DNA from: Gymnothorax reevesii | Taxonomy: Eukaryota > Chordata > Actinopteri > Anguilliformes > Muraenidae | Direction of reading: 5' to 3' | Assembly: GCA_029721435.1 (NCBI GenBank) | Contig: CM056577.1 | Coordinates: 117,364,219-117,428,218 of the forward strand | DNA length: 64,000 nucleotides | Shown here: one piece after another, positions 1-11,767 of the stretch | How the letters are laid out: each line of letters starts with the position of its first letter | Position numbering within the stretch: the first letter of the stretch is position 1 | Translations under genes and position numbers: made by a program | The notes under the pieces: model-generated | Seen by the model: the letters and a program-made list of their open reading frames with translations, nothing else | Told to the model about the DNA's origin: nothing | The model's database searches: none

Positions 1-2015
1 CACCAGGCCATGACCCAGCTGAGCTGTCCAATTATTTTCAGATCCTTAATAGACAGGGGGTCATATATAAAGTGCCATATCCTACACTATTCACCGGATT
101 TCGGTTTACTTACTCTCAAAGGGGAAAGACTGCTCTTTGAGCTCATAATTCAAATTAAGTTTCAACATCCACATGCAGAGGTTAACAGATAAAAATGATT
201 GTGTTGTCAATATCCAAATATTTATTTTGTAACACTTGGTACTTGTCTTGTGCTCTCATAAAGTGGGACAGCATTATGAATTCTCTCCCAGGAGGTGGAG
301 CCTGAAGAATGCTGATTCCTAAGTTCTAGCACTGTAGAAGACTGATTTAAAAGTTGAGAGATTCAAGGTTCCTGGACATGAAAGCAAGACTAGTTGTTGA
401 TCAAAACATCTACTGTTCACCTCTGCACACCCTGCTGTGTAGGTACGAGATATTGATCTTATTCTCTGTTCACAAACTCTAAAAAAAGGTGCTACTAAGC
501 AACGTCTTGATTTGTCAACTTGTTGGAGGAGAGAATTTCATGGCTGAGAACCATCTTTGGATTACCAGTGTTTAAATTGACATGAGCTGCTGATCGAAAT
601 ATGTTATAAACATATATTTATAAACATACATATACATAACATATGTTATATGTTATATATGTTAAAACATTGTTATAAGTCATAACTTGTACGGTGAATA
701 TAGAATTATAAAATGGCAGAAAAGATTCGTTCATTAAGACAGACTAGAGCTTACGTCGTTGTGGTGCAATTGTGTGTCAAATACCGCTATCATGTGTCTA
801 CTTATCGATCGCGGCAAGAAGAATTCGGGGCTTTATGGGCTTGTATTGTGAGCAGTGTCTAAATTCCCGGTTACTTTCTGTCTTACGCCACAAAAAATGA
901 CTATAAAATGCATTTCCCTTCGCTGTTCTGAAAAACAAACAAATCTGGGTTATTCGGAAAGAGGGCACATGGAACTTGATAAAAGATAAATGAAGCGAGG
1001 AGGGGTTCACGTGCCCTTGACTCCTCGTACACGCACGTTCCCAGAAAGATGGAAAAAACAGCTCGCAGTTCGTGAATAGAGATGGATGACGTTGCCGAGG
1101 CAAATAAACATCATCATCAGTCGGGTTCATTCACTCCACGCGTCTGCGGCATGTTTATCTGCGTGCTCTATAATTATTGCTGGTGAAGGTTGATTTGAAT
1201 GTAAGATCTATGCTGGAACTGAACTCCCTCGGGAGGAAATCTTTCCTTCTCACAATGGAAGGTGGGGGGCTCGCGAAGGAAGAACTGCCTTCGGTAGATG
1301 AGTCATTTTTCAGTTTATAAACTCCGTTTGAGGAGCAGGTGGCGATTGCATGAGGTCTTGAAGTGCGCTTGGGGAGAATGGGGTAAAATGAGCCTGTTTT
1401 ATACATCTTGCGCAAGGAACACACTTGTTTCATTATAAATAAATAAATGCTCATACTCCCGGATGTTGCGCGCCTACGAGGATTAATACATTTTATTGAA
1501 CTAATTACTATTTCAGAGGAATCACTTCAAAAAAACTGGTCCTTTCGCACAACTTTCCCCGAGATTCGGTGGAGCTGAGCGTAAAAATGGGGAAAAGTCT
1601 GTCTCCTGATGGACGCAACAATCAAGATTTTTTGAGGAATAATACATTATTCATACAGTCCAGTTTGTTTCCTCAAAACTTAATAATTAATTAACTAGCA
1701 GGTCAACACATCCAACATCCCAATCAAATGTTGAGTGGTAATCCACCTCCTCATCTGATTTCTTTGGTTTAATGAGAGTTCTGAGAACGAAAACCAGTGC
1801 AAATGGTGGCTTTACAGGCCCAGGCTTGGCTATCCCCGGTTCGGTGTATGTGCATACATTGAATAAATAATCGGAGGCATGCGTTTTTGTGTAGCCTGAC
1901 ACGTGTGATTCACTGGCTGCCGCACAGTCACTTATCTTCTCATTCTTAGAAGCCTTGCCGACCGCCTCCTTTATCCACCAACATTAGCTTAGCACCAGGA
2001 TACTCAGCTCAGCCT
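1..2015. other. No gene recognised
   Basis: AT-rich intergenic sequence with a TATA/ATGT-rich tract at 600-670. Frames of 60-110 codons on the minus strand (798-1130, 1155-1454) show no recognisable domain. In mammals the gene convergent with RNF19A on this side is SPAG1. I see no exon of it here. Confidence 0.4.
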
Positions 2016-2250
2016 CTCATCCACCCATTTTCAACCACTTATCTGGCACTGGATCTCGCATGTAGCAAAGTAGCCCATCTCCCTCCCCAACTCCCAGTTA
2101 CTGCCTCCCACTGTTCCTGGGGGATCCCAAACCATTCCCTGGCCAGCCGAGAGATGTAATCCCCTCAGCGTGTCCTGAGTCTGCCAAGGGGCCTCCATCC
2201 AGTTGGATGTGCCCAGAAAACTTCTAAAAGAGGGCGTGCAGGATGCATTT
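2016..2250 (-). mobile_element. 3'-terminal fragment of a non-LTR retrotransposon (RTE-like)
   Basis: On the minus strand this matches the familiar fish LINE 3' end: a decayed reading frame of the form RPTGWRPLGRLRTR followed by YISRLAREWFGIPQEQ, leading into a short A/G-rich end with GGTGGATGAG. There are frameshifts and stops, so it is a dead, 5'-truncated copy. The family is assigned from memory and the clade is uncertain. Confidence 0.55.
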
Positions 2251-3127
2251 TATGTGCCAAATATTTGCGCATTGTGAGTAGACCGTTAGTGAGCCTTATC
2301 CATGTAGTTCGCATCTATGGTGTAGGGACCATAGATATTATGTGGTTAGACAATGTTACAACCCATAATGCCGTGACCATGCCAATATACTTTATCTTGG
2401 GAAGATTAAAATATACAATATGAATATATGCTGACACCATGGATAAGGGCTCCCCAACCCAGTTCTTGGAAGTCTACACCATCCTGTGAGTTATCACACT
2501 AACCCTGGAAAAAAAAAAGTGTTGTTTGTCAGAGTTGGGTGTGCTGAATTGCAATTCAAATGAAAATCGAGGATGGTACTTCTCCTGGAACAGGATTGAG
2601 CAGCCTTGTCGTGCATTTATAAATATATATAAGCCTTATTACAGGCTCATGGCCCACAGGGTAAAGGACAATACGTCACATATTTAAAAAAAAAAAAAAG
2701 GTAAGTACAATTGTCCATCCCACAGATGTTATGAGAGGCACTCATACCAGTGTCCTCTAATGGTGGATGTGTACCTTACCGAGCTAAGCCCAGGATCTGT
2801 CATTTGTCTAATTAATCCATTCAGTGAGCGGTCCAGTCTGCACATGAATTTGTAGATCAGGTTCCTCAATAGGGCCATGAAGGTGGTGAGACCCAAAGTA
2901 CAGAAGAGCTCACTGGCCCTAGTGCTCCTCGGTTTTTTTTAAATAATTCAGAGACAGTCATTGTAGGCCACTTGCAGCTTCCGTAAACTTTCTTTCTTAT
3001 ACTTTACCCAAAGTGGGGCTGTATAGAGAGGGGTGCAATAAGCTCTAAACAGGTTTACTTTGACATCAGTGGTACAGTGATGAAATTTACGGACCAGTAT
3101 GTTTGCTTGAACATGAAGCATTCTCTG

Positions 3128-4852
3128 TCAAGACATATCATCATCATCCTCAAGTGTATCTGTAATGATGTGCCCAAGATATTTTGTACTTTTAGAAACA
3201 CACATAGTTTGACCAGACAGGTAAAAAGCAGGAAACTTGAGCTCCAGATCATCCTTTGTTCTACAGATCAGGACCATGCTCTTCTTAGCATTATACTTAA
3301 TATTAAAGTCAACACCATAGTTAGTACAAATATTGAGCAGCTGTTGAAACCCACTACTACAAGGGAATAGTATGGTAAGGTCATCAGCGTACATAAAATG
3401 ATTTATTAGTGTATTTCCAATCATGCAACCTGTTCTGCACTCCCCCAACTGCTTAGACAGGCTGTCCATATATAAATTAAAAAGGGCAGGTGATAGAATC
3501 CCCCCCTGTCTAACACCATTACCCACCTTAAAGGGGGTGGAAAATGTGCTCCCCCATTTAACTTGCATTTCCTGGTTAGCATACCAGTAAGCTAAAATAC
3601 GTACTAAACATTTAGGCACACCCCTAAGTTTGAGCTTATTAAAAAGCTTATAGTGATGAATACAATCGAACGCCCGCGAAGCATCGATGAATCCCACTAG
3701 CATAGTAGAGCCCTGCCTTCTATATGTCTTCACAGATTCTTTCAGAGCATATATACATAGGTCCGTACTATGCTTAGGTTTAAAGCCAAACTGATTGTCA
3801 GTGGTAGTAATATGTACACTTAGCCGGTCAAGGAGTAATTTTTCCATAACTTTGGACAGAATACTAGCTAGAGCTATTGGTCTATAGTTGTCTATACTAC
3901 CCACTTTCCCTGCCTTGTCTTTTATTACAGGGACCAAAACTACCGACATCATGAAGTCAGGTAGAATGCCGTGAGTTAAAAAACCTGAGAAACAGATAGA
4001 CAGCAACACTGCCAATCGAGGGCCAGCTAACTTTAAATGCTCTGCTGTAATGTTGTCTAATCCACTGGCTTTTCTGTCAGTGAATTTCATTATGGCATCT
4101 AGGACCTCATGGCTATTAAAAACAATACTTTCTTCTGCAATGGTGCCTACCTGGTAAGGCTCACCTTTAACGCTATTAAATAGAGCTGCATAATGCTGCC
4201 TCCAGAGGTCAGCGATGCCCACAGGGTCTGTAACCCCCTCCATATTACATGGGAGGGCTGTTTTAGCTCTGTTAAGGGATTTCACCTCTTTCCAGAAATT
4301 AGTGATATTATTTTTAAGCAGATTGTCAGCCATTGAATGAGCAGTCAGAGCCTGCTCTTGCTTGCTTATGTATCTTATTGCATATTTATACTTAGTATTG
4401 GTTTTCTTTTTATTTTCAAGGAAAGGTCCCTGTCTGGGCCTACCAGCTATTACCCAAGCCTTATGAGCCTCATTGGCCTCTGCGTGGTGGCTAGCTACAA
4501 ACTTATTCCACCCAGGCTTGATGTTCTTAGCCTTCCGAGAGCGGGTAGATAAAGACTGGCTAGCAACTTGTCGGGCTCTCACTATATCCTTGTACATAAA
4601 ACATAAACTTTCACCATGGGTGGAGTCCTTACAGTTTACATTAGTACAACATATGGCATTCATAGGCAAATTCACATTACATAATAATTCATTTGAATAG
4701 AAACAATATTTGAGGACATCATCATTAGACAGTTTACCCCAATTTATTTTAACCTCTGGGGTGTTTTCCTCATTCTTAGCGAGCATGGGTACATTATCCA
4801 CATTTAGTACCATGGCAATGGGATGTGGACGGATGTGGCTAAATTGTAGCAA
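3128..4852 (-). pseudogene. LINE reverse transcriptase reading frame (574 codons, interrupted)
   Basis: This is the largest open frame in the window. It covers the linker upstream of RT and then the RT palm. Visible motifs are NYRPIALASILSKVMEKLL, GFIDASRAFDCIHH (first catalytic Asp at residue 390), NGVRQGGILSPALFN, and the YADD box at residues 488-491 (second and third Asp). It ends at a TGA (3128-3130) where related elements have Trp. The same frame then reads on as QRMLHVQANILVRKF, so the stop is a mutation inside the ORF. The Met start is artificial because the frame is a continuation of the endonuclease. Confidence 0.85.
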
Positions 4853-5071
4853 ATCATCATACTATCTATCGAGGCGTGAGCATCTACAGTGGATACCATG
4901 TGATCTAGCCAAGAAGTGGTGTTCCATGTATCACGAACATAAGTAAAGCTCGTGTCTGGCAAGAGCACTTTACTTGTTATTAGTAACTTTGAGTCTCTCC
5001 ATGTTTTTGGCAAATAAAGACTTACTATCTGTTAGATCTGCATGATAGTCCCCTAAGACGTATATACATGA

Positions 5072-5371
5072 CTAGTTATTATCGTCCACAAAGGATTGTA
5101 TAAATGCAAGTCTGCTCACAAACTCATCAAGGTGATCATAAGACTCAAATGGTGTGTAAATATTAAGAATAACAAATATTTTACCATTCATATTCAACTC
5201 AAGCCCAATGGCCCAGTCAACATTTAAACGTACAACTTTAACCATGGGGTCATATTTAATATTCCATAAAATAGCGACACCTTCCGCAATCCTACCTCTG
5301 TGTATTCTCGTGCTAAATAAAACAGATTGAGACTCGTTTTCACAAAGAGAGCACTCAGCTGACACCACCAT
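5072..5371 (-). pseudogene. LINE endonuclease fragment
   Basis: The translated fragment contains GRIAEGVAILWNIKYDP and IFVILNIYTPFESYDHLDEF. This is typical of the central part of the AP-like endonuclease of Jockey-group LINEs (the N-x-Y-x-P segment after a beta strand). It lies just upstream of, and in the same orientation as, the RT frame, but in a different frame. The N-terminal catalytic residues fall in decayed sequence upstream (5372-5650). Confidence 0.7.
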
Positions 5372-5756
5372 TGCATGGACTCCAACCTCATCTCTTTCGG
5401 CAGGTTACGTGCAGGTAGTGGCCAATGGAAAGACTTTCTTAAGAAGTCCCCAATCAAGTCACCAGGTGCACAGCCAATCAGCCATCACGAGCAGTTTCAA
5501 AATCCATTCCTTGCTGACAACACATCGGGAAGTGACCATCCAGATGGACTAATCATCTTCAACCACAGTTCTCCTCTATTCACAGTGGTCTCTACCTGTT
5601 GTGAGGTCTCGAAGGAAAGATTTTAAAATGGCTAGTCTGGCGCATTTGCTGTGAACCTGGTACAATGTCAGGGGAACTTTAACAACAGTTACTGTAGGTG
5701 TGACCCCCGTTTTGGCTTTGACTCACAGAACAGGGTTCCTTTGAGCATATGTAGTA

Positions 5757-7169
5757 GGGAACTCCAATTCCAGAGTTGGGATGCTGTGTGAAATGTAATT
5801 AAAAACAGAATGCAATGATTTGAAAATCTCGTAAACTGACATTTTATTCACAACGGAACACAGACAACATATCAGATGTTGAAAGTGAGACATTTTACCA
5901 TTTCATGAACATTATCAGCTGATTTTGAATTTGTTGGCAGCGACACATCTCAAAAAGGTTTGGATAGGGCCATGTTTACCATTGTTTAGTATTTTTAGAA
6001 GAGGGATGTTGTCCCACTCGTCAGATGAGAGATTTGAGCGGCTCAACAGTCCTGGGTCGTCATTGCAGGATTTTTCATTTTATGATGTGCCAATTATTTT
6101 ATTTTAGTGACTGGTCTGGACTGCAGGTAGGTCAGTTCAGCACTTAGACACTTCTTCTGCAAAGCCACACTGTTGAGATGGATGCAGTATGTGGTTTGAC
6201 TTTGAGATATGCAAGGCTTTCCATGAAAGAGACGTCTGGATGGGAGCATATATTGTTGTAAAACCTCTATATACTTTTTAGCATTGACAGTGCCTTTCCA
6301 TATGCGTAAGCTCCCCATGCCATCAGAGAAGTAGGCTTTTGAATTAAAATTTTGATTGATCTGGCCACAGAACAGCTTTCCATTCTGTCCCAGTGCATTC
6401 TAAATGAACTTTGGCCCGGAGAAGATGGCAGCGTTTTTGAATCTTGTTCACATACGGCTTTTTCTTTGCATGTTACAGCTTTAGCTGGCACCTGCAGGTT
6501 GCACAGTGATTTGTGTTCACAGGCAATGATTTCTGGAAGTGGTCCTGAGCGCATACAGCATATTCCAGTGCAGAATCATGCCCATGGTTAATGCAGTGCC
6601 GTTTGAGGGCCCAAAGATCCTAAGCATCCAATATTGACCTTCAGACTTGTCCCCTGCGCACAGAGATTTCTCCAGATTCTCTGAAAATTTTGATGATATT
6701 ATGTACTGTAGTTTCAGTCTTCACAATTTTACATTGAGAGACATTTTTCTTACATAGTTCCACAATTTGTAGATGCAGTTTTTTGCAGATTGGTGAATCT
6801 GTCCATCTTTACTTCTGAGACTCTGCTTCTTTTAAATGCTCTTTTTATACCCAGTCATGTCACTGATCTGTTGCCAATTAGCCTAATTATTCGCAAAATG
6901 CTCCTCCAGCTGTCTTTTATTAGAAGCACTTACTTTTCCAGCCTTTTGTAGCCCCTCTCCCAACTTACTTGAGAAGTGTTGCTGCTATCAAAATTCAAAA
7001 TGAGCAAATGTTTTTCATGAATGGTAAAATGTCTCACTTTCAACATCTGATATGTTGTCTATGTTCTATTTTGAGTAAAATGTGGGTTTATGAGATCTGC
7101 AAATCATAGCACTCTGTTTTTATTTACAAATTACACAGCATCCCGACTTTTTTTGGAATTAGGGTTGTA
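5757..7169 (-). mobile_element. Decayed Tc1-like DNA transposon, family A, copy 1
   Basis: The ends are inverted repeats of at least 100 bp: the left end reads TCCAATTCCAGAGTTGGGAT and the right end is its diverged complement (CCGACTTTTTTTGGAATTAG), next to TA dinucleotides. Inner arms also match (ACAACATATCAGATGTTGAA on both sides). The transposase, on the minus strand, survives in pieces (6554-6094): SLMAWGAYAYGKALSMLKS, then VNAKKYIEVLQQYMLPSR and AELTYLQSRP in place of the usual LNWPACSPD. Many frameshifts make it inactive. Confidence 0.85.
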
Positions 7170-8797
7170 TTTCCAGGGGGTCATTATTGCTGTATGGATG
7201 TGGAGGCTAAGTGCTGGGTCTATTCTGGCATATTCAACTCAAGCTACTGATGTTTTAAACTAGAATGTACATTTTGGGTGGGGTGGCTGCGAAGGCTAAA
7301 CTCCCTCTAATATAGGCCTAGCGGCACCTCACCATACGCCGTTTGTTCGTCAGTAGGTGAACCACTCATTCAGGCCTAGTTCCTGCAGAAGCAAAAAGTG
7401 TCCAATACGATTGCTGACTGCATGGTTTCTGGTAGCGTTCTGGCTCTTAGTCAAGGGCTGACATCAACAAATACCTCTGTCTGAGAGGAGTGGACCCAGG
7501 TAATGAAATAAATGCAAGTGAAATGCTGGACCACAAATCTCAGGCAAAAAAAAAACAAAGTATGCTTTGCCCTCAAGAGTCACGGATAATTACTTGGTGT
7601 CAAGAATGTGCAAATTACTAATTTCAAAGGCTTAGAGGGAACAAATTGAAATGTTGGAAAGTAGGATGCTGGTGAGCGAATCAACTTTTGACACAGTGGA
7701 TAGAAAAAGTCAAGACATACTCATGAATTTGCAGGATTTTTAAAGTGTTAGGCCAGGAAGAGAAACATAAATGTTGCACTTTACAGCTTCCCGTTTCAAA
7801 AACTGGGAATTGAAATTAGGTGTGTACTTTTGTCCTGTTACGAGTGCCAGATATTAGGTAGAACTTTCCCAGAAGATACAAGCTCCTCCTCAGTTACTGT
7901 TTCTAATTCCAGGTTAAGAATTATGCATGAAGTGCCCATCACCCAGATAATAGTGGCCTCACACAAGAGCTATCATTGTTTTGGCCTTTCATTAATATGA
8001 GGGTAATGGCTGCTACCACACAGCAGGAAGGTCTTCAAGTTTCAATCTGCCCTGGGGCCTTTCTGTGTGAAATTTGCACAGAGAGCTCTGCAAAGGCTTT
8101 TTTCACATTACGTTGATTGGAGAATAAATTGCCAATTCCAGTATCTTAACGGACATGATAGAACATGATTTGGTTCTGACACATTTAGAAGAGTATGATA
8201 GCTGTAAAATAATGTGCTAAGGGTCATAAAACAAGTTCATCTGTATGTGTGCATGAATTATAAGAGGTGTCTTAAGTACAGACATATTTGAGGACTGAGG
8301 TTGACGAGAATTCTTACTTCTGTGAGGGAGTAGTATGTAGCAAAATAGGCCCAATTACAATGTGCAGTCATGTTAAAATACCAGTAATACACGTAAATAC
8401 ATGGTGAATAAAAACCACCTCATGTAGTTGGTTAGAAATGGAAGAGTCCCTCATTGGTCTTGTTTTAAAGTGCGTCACTGTTAGCCAGTGAATACGTAGG
8501 CAGCAGATATGGAAAGGTACAGTTGCTTAATTTAGTTTTGTGTGGGTCTATGGTGAGAAGAGTGTATTTGGTTCAAATCAGCATGCGTAACACGCTGCAG
8601 TGAGTAGTCATAAAGAAGCCTTTAAAAGTTTTGTTAGATGTGATTTCATTAGCGCCTCCAAGCATTTTTAAGGACAATAAGACGACTGTTCTCTGAAGGA
8701 TGGGTTCATATTAGGAAAGTGGGTTAGCTTAATAATACAGAGCCTGGATACAGCTGTGACCTTTCCCTGAAGGGCTTCAACTTCAAAGCAAGAACTA
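7170..8797. other. No gene recognised between two Tc1-like elements
   Basis: About 1.6 kb of unique-looking AT-rich sequence. No long ORF, TIR pair or RNA gene is seen. Confidence 0.4.
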
Positions 8798-8890
8798 CAA
8801 CCCCAATTCCAAAATATTTGGGACAAAGTGTAAATTGTGAATAAAATCAAAATGCAATGACTTTCAGATCGCATGAGCCAATGTAATTTA

Positions 8891-9678
8891 CACGGAACAA
8901 AAATATAAACGTCCCATGTCAAATATTGATGTCACATGGAGTTAACAACTCTAAGTGAGCAAATGCTGACTTTACCTTGTACAATAGGGGTATTTCTCTT
9001 GATTTGTGTACCTTTTTTTATTCCATCTCTCTGTCAGTGAGCATTTGCTCAGTGATGCAGTGATTTCACTCAGTACATGGGTGTGGCATTTCCAGTCGGT
9101 GATCAGACAGAATGAGCAGTACCCAGACACCCTTCATACTGGGGACAATAAAAGGCCACCCAAAAATGTCAAATTTTGTCAAAAGTCATCACGCCTCAGA
9201 TGTGCCAGTTCATGCGGGAACGTGCCATTGGATGCTGGATGCAGGGATGTCCACCAGAGCGGTCGGAGAGCAGCTGAATGTTAAACATCAGACGATAAGC
9301 CGTTCGAGAGTTCGTTTCCAACAGTCGGGCAGTACTGGAAATCAACCTCATCCACGTCAGCCACGGGTGACACCAGGATAAGATCGCTACATCAGCGACA
9401 CGCGCAGCGGATAAGACCGTTGGTCTGCACAACAGACGCATCACACCACAAACGGTCTGTAACCACCTGCAAGAAGCGAACTTGCATGCTCGGCCTCCTC
9501 ATCGGGGTCTGGATGTCACCGATGTCCGGCATCGGAACTGACTCGCATGGGCAAACGCACATGTTCGATGGCCCCTGGCACGCTGGAGAAGAGGACTATT
9601 CAGAGACGAATCTCGGTTCCAGTTTTTTGTCAATAAAAACTCAAATTTGATATGGGGCGTTTATATTTTTTTTCAGTG
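8891..9678 (+). mobile_element. Tc1-like family B, internally deleted copy nested in family A
   Basis: Element of 788 bp flanked on both sides by TA (8889-8890 and 9679-9680). The inverted ends read CACGGAACAAAAATATAAAC and the complement of TTTATATTTTTTTTCAGTG. It encodes only the paired-like helix-turn-helix half of a transposase in decayed frames: MLDAGMSTRAVGEQLNVKHQ, ISRSRVRFQQSGSTG, then remnants up to the first catalytic motif (F-D/R-D-E-S-R-F region near 9590-9620). It then jumps straight to the right TIR. A second copy with the same jump lies at 54267-55034. Confidence 0.88.
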
Positions 9679-10163
9679 TACAATAGAACATAAATAACAT
9701 TTCAAATGTTGAAACAGACATTTTTATTCACAATATGAGCTCATTTCAAATTTTCTGGCTGCAACTAGTCTCAAAGTTGGGACACAGGCAAAAAAGGGCT
9801 GAAAAAACAATATACATATATAAGAGAATCAGCTGAAAGAACATTTAGCAAGTAATTAAGTTAACTGGCATCAGGTGTGTAACATGATTGGCTAAAAAAG
9901 GGATGTTTTAGAGAGGCTGAGTCTCTCAGAAGTAAAGATGGCCAGAGGCTCTCCAACCTGTGAAGGCTTGCGTAAAAAAAAATTGTGGAATACTTTAAAA
10001 ACAATGTTCCTCAACATCAAATTGCAAAGGCTTTGAAAGTCTCATCATCAATAGTGCATAACGTCATCAAAAGAGATTTTCCAGAGAAACTGGTAAAATC
10101 TCTGTACCTAAGGGACAAGGCGAAGACCTTTACTGGATGCCCGTGATCTTCGGGCCCTCAGAC

Positions 10164-10244
10164 AAATTAATCACACACCCCTGTCCCACTTCCCATTATT
10201 CGCGCCAACCTAAAAGGACAAGGAATAACAGACTTCACGCTGTG
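10164..10244 (+). repeat. 81-bp block duplicated at 11625-11705 (copy inside transposon A)
   Basis: The block AAATTAATCACAC...TTCACGCTGTG is present here and at 11625-11705 in the same orientation with one difference (CACACA versus CACACG). Here it interrupts the Tc1-like transposase region, so the transposon copy is probably the recipient. Confidence 0.85.
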
Positions 10245-10392
10245 AAGCCACTGCATCACTAACCGACATGATTCTGTCATTATCATTACTAAATGGGCCC
10301 AGGAATACGTAAAGAAACCACTGTATGTAAACATAGTCCGCCATGCCATCCACAGATACCATCCAAAACTCTGTCATGCAAAAAGGAAGCCA

Positions 10393-11046
10393 TTGTTGAG
10401 CATGATCCAGAGGCACTGCTGTGTTCTGAGGGCCAAGCCTCATTTAAAATGGACTGTAGCAAAGTGGCAAAGTGTCCTGTGGTCAGACGAGTCCAACTTT
10501 TACATTCTTGTTGGAAATCATGGGTGTTGTGTCCTCCGGGCTATAGAGGAGAAAGACCACCTCTCCTGTTATCAGCGTTCAGTTGAAAAGCCAGCATCTC
10601 TGATGGTATGGGGATGCATTAGTGCATATGGTGTGGGACACTTGCATGTTTTAAAAAGCACGATAAATGCTGAAAGGTTTATAAAGGTTTTAGAGCAACA
10701 TATGCTCCCCTCCAGGCAAAATATACTCCAGGGAAGCCCTTGTGCATTTCAGCAGGACAATGCAAACCACATACTATTAGCTATTACAACAGCATGGCTT
10801 CGTAGTAAAAGAGTACATGTGCTGAACTGGCCTGCCTACAGTCCTGATCTTTCACAGATTAATTATGTGCCAAATGTTCTCAAAGAAAAGTCTGTAAGGA
10901 GACCCAAAACTCTCCAGCAGCTGGATGCCTGTATTAAACAAGAGTGGGATCGAATTCCAATGGCTAAACTCAAGAAACTTGTCTCCTCAATGCCCAGACG
11001 CCTCCACTCTGTGTTAAAAAGAAGAGGGGATGCTACACCATGGTGA
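10393..11046 (+). pseudogene. Tc1-like transposase, C-terminal catalytic part
   Basis: This 217-codon open frame covers most of the DDE domain. Seen motifs are WSDESNF (first Asp), [43 protein letters not shown] (second Asp), [11 protein letters not shown] and the C-terminal [17 protein letters not shown]. The region that normally reads SPDLxPIENVW is [11 protein letters not shown], so the third catalytic acidic residue is gone. The N-terminal DNA-binding half upstream (9930-10390) is broken by frameshifts and the 81-bp insertion. It is inactive. Confidence 0.88.
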
Positions 11047-11624
11047 ACAGGCCCCTGTCCTAACTTCTTTGAGACCTGTAGCAGCTTTCAAATTTGAAAT
11101 GAGCTCATTTTGTGGATAAAATTAAAAAATTTCTGTTTCAACACTAGCTATGTTATCTCTGTTCTATTGTGAGTAAAATACTGGCTGGTATGATTTGAAA
11201 GCCACTGCGTTTTGATTTTATTCACAATTTATACATTGTCCCAACTATTTCGGAATTGGAGGAGTTGTACTTCCAGAATATTAGAAGTCAATGCAGCCCA
11301 TTACAGGTATGAAATCATAAAAATGAGATTTAAATGTTAACTGAAGATTCTAATATTACTACAACAATAATGGTTATTGAAAGCCACAACGTAGCAGAAC
11401 ACATACTTGATAAAACAGTTCAGATAAAACATTTCAAAACATACACTTTTCAAGGGGTTGATAATGAACTTATCTTTGATCCAGAATCTTTAAGGCATAT
11501 ACAACCAGAATATAATGCGAAAAGTCTGGTTGCCCGCGACCACACAGGTGGCCACAATACTTTGTCCAGGGGCTACAATAAACTGGTCCTTGGCATCGCA
11601 ATGTCCTTTGAGGTTTCAGAGGAA

Positions 11625-11705
11625 AAATTAATCACACGCCCCTGTCCCACTTCCCATTATTCGCGCCAACCTAAAAGGACAAGGAATAACAGACTTCACG
11701 CTGTG
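11625..11705 (+). repeat. 81-bp block, probable source copy
   Basis: It matches 10164-10244 at 80 of 81 positions and lies outside the transposon, about 360 bp beyond its right end. The surrounding reading frame (11334-11765) has no recognisable domain. Confidence 0.85.
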
Positions 11706-11767
11706 CTTCGTTTCATCATTTTAATGTTGAATATGCATGAACACGCATATTATAAAGAAAATTAGCA

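Larger units (their letters stand above)
2700..5380 (-). mobile_element. Decayed LINE (Jockey/CR1-group-like) with endonuclease and reverse transcriptase
   Basis: This minus-strand non-LTR retrotransposon remnant has, in order: part of an AP-type endonuclease (5371-5072), the endonuclease C-terminal part (about 5013-4804, VLLPDTSFTYVRDTWN in one frame), a long RT reading frame (4852-3128), and a post-RT region in the same frame after a TGA (to about 2960) and then in shifted frames to about 2720. No 5' end or target-site duplication was recognised. Several frameshifts and stops show it cannot be active as it stands. The exact clade needs a phylogenetic test. Confidence 0.8.
8798..11267 (+). 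mobile_element. Tc1-like DNA transposon, family A, copy 2, carrying two insertions
   Basis: The TIRs start CAACCCCAATTCCAAAATAT at 8798 and end with the diverged complement at 11267, each bordered by TA (8796-8797 and 11268-11269). The inner TIR is interrupted by a second Tc1-like element (8891-9678) inserted at TA: sequence just before and just after it joins to match the right arm (CAATAGAACAnAnATAACAT). An 81-bp block at 10164-10244 also appears to be foreign. Without insertions the element would be about 1.6 kb, a normal length for Tc1-like transposons. The transposase is on the plus strand. Confidence 0.9.

Noticed and set aside
11334..11765. 143-codon plus-strand frame beyond the Tc1-like element
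   Set aside because: No domain is recognised, and part of it is the 81-bp duplicated block. Not enough to call a gene.
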